This document shows positions 58,123-64,000 of a DNA stretch of 64,000 nucleotides, piece after piece. The notes under the pieces were generated by a model. It made no database searches. It was not told the DNA's origin and saw nothing but the letters and a program-made list of their open reading frames with translations. The translations under genes were made by a program, and so were the position numbers. Within the stretch, counting starts at the first letter, position 1. Every line of letters starts with the position of its first letter. The DNA comes from Oxytricha trifallax (lineage: Eukaryota > Ciliophora > Spirotrichea > Sporadotrichida > Oxytrichidae), in NCBI GenBank assembly GCA_000711775.1, contig ARYC01017757.1:1-64000 (forward strand), read 5' to 3'.

Positions 58123-59678
58123 ATTCAGATGGGAATTCTAATTAAAACTAAGAAATTTGAAATATTCTGCAATCAAATCTAATTGCAATTCAAGAATCAA
58201 ACTTCAATTCTCAAAATAATTTTATGATCAATCTCAAATTTATCAATCAATTCTCAAATCAAATTGACATTGAAGTGAAATAAAAAGAGAATCAAACTAA
58301 AATATTCTTCAATCAAATATAAATATCAATAAAATAAATCACAATTTTTCTCTAGCAATATAAAAATTACAAATGTAAGTATTTATAAATATAAAATATA
58401 TAAATTTATATTATTTGTTAATTTATACTTTGATTATATGTAATTAAATGAAATTATTAAGATTCAAAATAGAGGGATTTTTAGTATGATTCTAAAATAA
58501 ATCATGCTGTATTATATTTATAAAATTAATTATATGTATATTTAATAAAATTTCTAATATAAGTAATAGTGAAATAAATAAATTGATTTATAATATCTAA
58601 ATATTTTAAGCTTTCAAAGAATTTGATGATATTGGAGATACATATCTATAAAATTTGTAAATTAAATTTGGTATTTGATATAGTTCTATTTAAAATTTTA
58701 TATTTAACTTTACTTTTATTTGAATAAAATAAATTTTATTGTTTATATATAAGGAAATTTTGAATAAATTATTTGGCCTATTTTTTATTTTTAACTTAAA
58801 TATATTTTTATAAAATAATTAATCTTTAAAATTGAAGCTGCTTTATTTTTTAGATAATATTTGGGTTAATCTAGAATATGGATTCAATAAATGTAAATAA
58901 AATAAAACAATTCTAAAAGTATCAAATGATATGAATAAATTTATTGGTTTATAATTTTCGAATAAAAATTTTTATTTTATTTTGGTTTTTTTTATTTAAA
59001 AAATAATTTTTTTTTTTTATATAATTTAGATATATTTGAGATTTAATCTTCATATTTGTGAATTGCAAAAGGAAATTTTCTCGTGATTTCAGAATTACAA
59101 CTGTGTCAAATCTCAAATATTTGGAATTGAGTAGTTCTAATTTGAGAATGAAAGTAGATTGTCTTAAGATCAATTTGTGAATGTCATATGATGCAATTTG
59201 AAATTTCCGCGATCAATGTGTTTCCAATTCTCAAATTGCTTAAGATTGAATTCAAAATTTCATAAAATTGTAAATAAATACATAAATAAAAATAAAAAAA
59301 TGCATTTTATATAAGAATTGATTTAAGAATGATATAAATTGATGAAATAATTTAAATATAAAGATTAATTCAGTTTATATAGTTTAAATACTAATTTTGA
59401 CCTAAGAGTATAAATATCTTAAAAATTTTTATTTGTATGCAAAAAATTTGAGGATAAATTATAAAATAGTAAAATAGAGAAATATGAGAAATAAAAATTA
59501 TTTGCTTATCAAAATGTAAATTTATATCGATATTATAAATACTTTATGTATAAAATATAAATATCATAATACATTGTATATGATTTGTATGGATAAAGAA
59601 TTGATAAATTTCTAAGTATAAATCGATTAAAATTTAGCTTAATTAAAATAAGCTTAACAATAAATGCTTATAGCCCTT
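58123..59678. other. AT-rich DNA, no gene recognised
   Basis: Contains an interspersed aattctcaaat/caattctcaa motif on both strands (58,190-58,260 and 59,100-59,240), weakly repetitive. No gene supported. Confidence 0.45.
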
Positions 59679-59695
59679 CAAAACCCCAAAACCCC
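59679..59695 (+). repeat. 17-bp telomere-like end
   Basis: CAAAACCCCAAAACCCC, the exact TBE-type terminus, 42 bp upstream of a start codon. Subterminal sequence (tgctcgattaaac) is not that of TBEs. Confidence 0.75.
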
Positions 59696-59737
59696 TGCTC
59701 GATTAAACTTGGGATTTGATTGCACTGGTTGGAAATA

Positions 59738-60069
59738 ATGACCGCAGGCAAGAGAGACATGAAGTCTACGCTTTTGCAGGAATTGAGAGCTAAAGCAAGT
59801 GTACATGAACGAGACTATGGTCCTTTGAATTCCACCATAGTAGTTAAGTTTTAAAATTTAATAGTATTAATAATTTAATTAAAATTTGAATTAAGGAAAA
59901 GAGGGAGGTTCAAAACGAGTGCCCCATGAACCTTGCAAATGACGCAACTCAGCTCACAGATGTCAAAAGTAGGGTAAGGACCACATATTCTTCATCTACG
60001 CACTGTGCTCTATCCAATGGTAAAGTATGGGACCGAAATAAAATTCGAACTTTTTTCCCACATTACTGA
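59738..60069 (+). CDS. Small gene of unknown function, 91 aa, one intron
   Basis: ATG at 59,738. Exon 1 is 34 codons (MTAGKRDMKSTLLQELRAKA). Intron 59,840-59,895 is 56 nt (GTAGTT..ATTAAG), very AT-rich. Exon 2 is 58 codons (EKREVQNECPMNLANDATQL) ending FFPHY at TGA 60,067-60,069. The GC content of the exons contrasts with the intron, and the splice keeps the frame exactly. It begins 42 bp after a telomere-like repeat and ends 123 bp before an inverted one, a spacing reminiscent of a macronuclear nanochromosome. Mildly basic, no domain recognised. Confidence 0.6.
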
Positions 60070-60091
60070 TCATTGGAAACTGCACTTTGAA

Positions 60092-60256
60092 GGCCCTATA
60101 ATAAGTTAAATTGTGAAGTTTGGAATTTCGCTATTTATCGATATTAAATCATCACTATACCAACTTATAAACTTATCACGCATATATGTATTGGGGTTTT
60201 GGGGTTTGTTTATATATTAGTACTTATTTAATTAAACATAAAGCTACCAAAGTTCT
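60092..60256 (-). repeat. Right arm of the inverted repeat of the 10.4-kb element
   Basis: Reverse complement of 49,741-49,893, with two C4 units in its telomere-like core (ggggttttggggtttg at 60,193-60,208). About 110 bp inside the core match with few differences. Confidence 0.85.
60193..60208 (-). repeat. Telomere-like end, right
   Basis: ggggttttggggtttg, one T short of the TBE-type 17-mer, in inverted orientation to the repeat at 59,679. Confidence 0.75.
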
Positions 60257-62237
60257 TATAATAATAAAAATACTAAATTAATTTAAATTCAAATTCAACT
60301 TAATTCAACAAAATTACTCTTGGAGTTTAATATATATAAATTAAATATATAAAAAATGGGCGCAAGTAGTAAAAATATAAAATTTACCACTTGCGCCCAT
60401 TTTAAATATAATAATATAAAAATCAAACAAAATTCTAAAAAATAATTATAATAATGTTTCAAAAATGCTTTTATTTATAATTAGTCATATATTTAGAATT
60501 TAAATATTCGCGATTTTTAATATATTTTGACTGAATCTTTCAGCTTATAAGATGTAAGGTGAACAGTTAGGATAGGATATATAAATGAATGGGATAGGAT
60601 TCATGAAATATGGAGTTAAATGTGAGCATCTTATTTCTTAATTCTGTGATGAGCATACTGAGAAAAAATATTTAAATAGAATGGTGGTATGACATTTAAG
60701 TAGTATACCAGAGTTCAAGTAAAATTAGCTGAAAATAATAGAAAAGCTAAACTTTTTCCTAGAAAGTTTAAAAAGAGACAAAAAAATCTAAGAAAATATG
60801 AAGTAAAATTTTGAATTTATGAAAGAAATTATTTTTGGTAATAAAAAAGTATTTAAAGCTATAAAAGTAGTAGTAAAAAGAGTCTCAACTCAAATTAACA
60901 GCAGAAACAGCAAATCAAAAGTAAAAAATTTCAGAAATAGTAGAAAAAAAAGATACCAAGATAATAACACGAATCAATTTGACAATAATCACAACATAAG
61001 AAATCAAAGAAGATAATTTTTGCATAATAAATAAGTCCAAGCAAATAAATTCATCAAAATACTCCAAATTATATGCCTGTTTAAAATCATATGTCTGCTC
61101 AAAACTAATTCGATCATAACATGCACGCTAAATTATCATATATTTTAGGCAAATGATAGGTTTTTTGCTAAATTCTTTAAAGATAAATTAATTCTAATAT
61201 TAGTAACTCCAAAAGTCTAGTCTTTGCCAATTTTATTAAATTACAAAAACAATTGGTAAGGAAAATAAAAAGTATCATATCTCAATCAAATCCCAGTAAA
61301 TTGAAGATAAAATGATTGAAGATACGACATTTAGAATATTAACCTCAGGATCTATCATTCATTGAAAGCATCCATGACTAAGAAATAACCAGATAGCAAA
61401 GTCGGTTCAGTAAATCCAAACTAAAACTCTATTAACAGTAGTGTGATAGCAATCAATAATTAATAATCACAAAATCCATTCAATCCATTCCTTGAAACTC
61501 ATAAAATTAGTTAAGGTCTATTCGAAAGCGGACAATCGTTTCTAAAGCATTTCTTAGATAAAAAGCATGACTTATGATTAATAATAATAATAATAAATAA
61601 AGGTTTAAGTGGATATCTTAATTTCTCTTAATATTAATTTAAATTAACTCTCACATTTAATTATATTTATCTCTAGTAAATTTTAATACATATTATAGTA
61701 GCATATCATTATTATAATATAAAATAATTGTAGTTAGTTATTTAATATTTCATTTATTTTCTATTATATATAATACTTCCTATACTAAATTCTTATAAAA
61801 TGATATAAATCTTTGATGAAAAGGACATTGAAAGGGTTCCTTATTTATTTTGAAAGATCTGAGAAATTAAAAATATTAAAAACACTCAGTCACACAATGC
61901 AAGAAATATTAATTGACGAAAGTTAATAACGATGCAGTATAAATGATTGATAAGACTCTCCACGAACCTGACCCCCAATCATCTATATAAAGACTCAGTG
62001 AAAAATCGAGAAAAAAAAGATAATATCGAGGTCCACTACTACTTTCCAATTAATCAAAGAGGAGCAGATCTTCTTCTATAAAATAAATGAATTATTAAAA
62101 TATAAATAATAGCTCCATTTTTTCTTCTTTGTCTTTTAATAGTAATAAATTGACCAAAATTTTTAAACACTGACTCTAAGACTCATTTCAACAAGTACTT
62201 TTTAAGTAATATAAAGAATTGAGCATCTTCAAGAATA
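60257..62237. other. AT-rich DNA with fragmentary protein-like frames
   Basis: At 60,819-61,160 two frames in succession are protein-like. One is basic (KRYQDNNTNQFDNNHNIRNQ). The other reads NTPNYMPVQNHMSAQNQFDH and ends at a TGA near 61,155. They are possibly one frameshifted gene of N/Q-rich type like that at 26-28 kb. Rest featureless. Confidence 0.35.
60353..60403. repeat. 21-bp-arm hairpin
   Basis: aaaatgggcgcaagtagtaaa, a 9-base loop, then the complement with a single mismatch. The GC-rich gggcgcaagt core stands out in AT-rich DNA. Function unknown; could be a terminator-like or excised small element. Confidence 0.75.
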
Positions 62238-63042
62238 ATGATATTACCACATTTAAAACAGGATTTTAAAAAAGTCTTATGCAGAATAGAGTCATTTAAA
62301 GAACCTGAAAATTATGGGACGAGTGGACAAGTTAAAATATTAAGGACATATAATAAATCTTTTTATAGAGTAAAATTAAGATTACAAACTAATTACAACC
62401 CTTAAAGATTTTATAGGATTTAAAAATAAAATGCAAAATATTGCTGTATATAAATTAAATAAATCATTCTCCAGAAGCTAAGATAGTATAAATACCAACT
62501 ATTGTTAACACAATATAAATAATTTAATAAATTATACTGAATAATTTTAAATATTAAATAGTTCCCAGAGTAAATGGAAGAAAATAGAAGATGATGGAAT
62601 TTCTAAATTGATGAAACTCTAGATTAAAATTTATAAGGATAACTCTGAAGTCAGGTTAAAAATCTTTTCAATAATTAATTCATAAAATCATGAATATCTG
62701 AAAAAACTTTATAATGCAAAATAAGTGGTATCTACATAGAGAATGTTAACATATTTGGCCAAAATAAAAATAATTCCAAAAAAATAAGTTTATTTCCCAT
62801 TAATACTTCTTCTAATTAAAAAAGGATAAATCCAAGTACCTATAGTTTCCCAACGATGTACCTTTTCAACGCACTTCTATAAAATTTTATTTCTTATGAA
62901 TCTTTAGCAGATAAAAGAGAAATTCATCAGAATTAAGTATATAAATTTAATTTCCTACAGTATTATATTATAGATTATACTTGCTTTCGCTCACGATAAG
63001 TTAAAATTAATATATAATGTACATTAAATTTTTTTGTTCTGA
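62238..63042 (+). pseudogene. Unknown gene, two overlapping protein-like frames
   Basis: A first frame from ATG 62,238 reads MILPHLKQDFKKVLCRIESF then YGTSGQVKILRTYNKSFYRV. A second frame is open from about 62,330 to TGA 63,040-63,042. It reads SKWKKIEDDGISKLMKLQIK and EVRLKIFSIINSQNHEYLKK. Both look coding, with a frame change between. The first faintly resembles a Ran-binding-domain core (G.G.vKiL....yR), but that is weak. No confident family. Confidence 0.35.
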
Positions 63043-63356
63043 CCCATTTAACAATGAAATAGAATATATATTTATTTAAAAATTGCTTCAATAAACTTAT
63101 TTTAAAAGCAGAAAGATGGGTAAATTATATTTCAACTAATAATTAATTTCTTTATGATTTTTCTCAACAATAATGACAATTTTATGAATGAATCAGGCGA
63201 TGATTTGGAAAGAATTTCTTAATGATTTCAATAGTAATGAAAATTGGAATTTATTAATCGAGTTCTATTTTAGACACTTTACAAAAGCCATGATTTTTAA
63301 AATTTTTATTAAATTAGTTACTATAAATCATTTTATGGTGCTTTTAAATCACTTAA

Positions 63357-64000
63357 TCAAGTCAATTATTTGAGTCTTTTTTCTAATTTTACTAATACTC
63401 TGGTAAATAGATCTTTTAAGTCCTCTTCTTTTATAAATTTCTTTATATGTGCTATTGCTCTTTTCCTAATTTATGATTTTTTCTCAGTTAAGAACTTAAA
63501 CTTTTCCTTACCAGAATAGTATTCTAGCATAATTAAAGTAGCCGAATAAATATCCCAGAATTAGTCCCCACTTTCTATCTCTAACTGCTTACAAACATAA
63601 TTATCACCTATTTTTATTGCACATTTGTAATTTCCTATAAATATTTTGAGATCGTTTTCATTATTAATCAGGAAATTATCAGGCTTGATGTCTCTATGTG
63701 CGAACCCATTTTTATGTAATTATTAAATACTCTCCAACATACCAAGCATGCTTAAATTCATCAAATCATTATCGATTCTTTTGTCTAGCAATTATTTCAA
63801 GGTTAACTAATAAGATCTTGATATTATTGCTAAGTCATCTCCATCAATTTTAACTCCAATTATTTAATTTTGAAAATTAAGGTTTTTAATTTTGAAATAT
63901 TTCATTAGTTTGAACTAGGAGAATAGATCATCATAAACGTCTTTGTTGTCAACAACTTTTTAAAATTCATAATATTTGTATGTTTTATTTTAAGCCTAGA
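63357..64000 (-). CDS. Protein kinase-like gene, C-terminal part, continues past the window
   Basis: Minus-strand frame open in ciliate code across all 214 codons to TGA 63,357-63,359. Core: ESIQQLHKNGFAHRDIKPDN, catalytic loop HRD intact. The next motif reads KIFIGN, lacking the DFG aspartate. Then FWDIYSATLIMLEYYSGKEK (helix F region) and a short C-lobe ending KLEKRLKQLT. Segment by segment it parallels the TBE 57-kDa kinase. Both have a K/Y-rich segment, an IDGD/LDG..L stretch, and LTLKQLL against MTLREYL before the LH..G.HRD loop. Both also end soon after helix F. It is far more AT-rich and diverged. No terminal repeat is seen beside it. It may be a host relative of the TBE kinase or part of another element family; loss of the DFG Asp suggests a pseudokinase. 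Confidence 0.7.

Larger units (their letters stand above)
49784..60208 (+). mobile_element. Candidate large telomere-bearing transposon, 10.4 kb
   Basis: Bounded by long inverted repeats with C4A4 motifs, but with no sequence or gene-order similarity to TBEs. Genes inside: SecA-like helicase (+), 253-aa coiled-coil protein (-), DDE transposase (+), and at the right end a 91-aa gene (+). The helicase reads open end to end. The transposase has one frameshift. Non-coding parts are AT-rich. Element borders are inferred from the repeats; no target duplication could be fixed. Strand is given by the transposase. Confidence 0.65.

Noticed and set aside
58949..59173. Minus-strand 74-residue Lys/Asn-rich frame
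   Set aside because: Composition is that of random AT-rich DNA, no motif, no start context.
62238..62400. Ran-binding domain
   Set aside because: Only a faint G.vKiL..yR pattern; not enough to assign the family.

Overview
The window reads as germline (micronuclear) DNA of a hypotrich or stichotrich ciliate of the Oxytricha/Stylonychia type. Three observations support this. (1) Long reading frames appear only when TAA and TAG are read as glutamine and TGA is the sole stop. (2) Several elements end in C4A4C4-type repeats, the hypotrich telomere sequence. (3) Several 4-kb telomere-bearing elements (TBE transposons) are present; they are known from hypotrich germlines and are removed from the macronucleus. 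The background is very AT-rich and introns are tiny (about 26-120 nt, GT..AG). I could not identify a scrambled macronuclear gene with pointers; most of the window looks germline-limited.

Layout. 1-12,479: head-to-tail array of three complete TBEs plus the tail of a fourth, each with a zinc-finger/kinase gene, a 22-kDa gene and a DDE transposase, all with different small lesions. 12,480-20,480: AT-rich DNA with a 96-codon frame, an orphan telomere-like repeat, a tRNA-derived SINE and a TA-flanked foldback MITE. 20,480-25,740: a non-LTR retrotransposon on the minus strand (endonuclease, reverse transcriptase, Ulp1-like domain). 26,370-37,600: AT-rich DNA with several decayed protein-like frames, a 1.25-kb foldback element with a 6-bp target duplication, and a second MITE inside a protein-like frame. 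37,810-47,273: a composite of three older TBEs, one intact in outline between two truncated ones.

48,049-49,660 holds an unusually GC-rich minus-strand gene with several introns. 49,741-60,256 is the most interesting part: a 10.4-kb stretch bounded by ~150-bp inverted repeats with C4A4 motifs, unlike TBEs. It carries a 1,113-aa SecA-like helicase, a 253-aa coiled-coil protein and a DDE (IS630/Tc1-like) transposase whose N-terminus has a PIP-box-like motif. The helicase and 253-aa genes are convergent, and the 253-aa and transposase genes are divergent. At its right end a 91-aa gene sits in a 530-bp segment bounded by inverted telomere-like repeats. I infer a large telomere-bearing transposon; I know of no described element with this gene set, but could not search.

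60,257-64,000 is AT-rich with protein-like frames of unknown identity and, at the right edge, an undamaged partial kinase frame on the minus strand that resembles the TBE kinase in layout.
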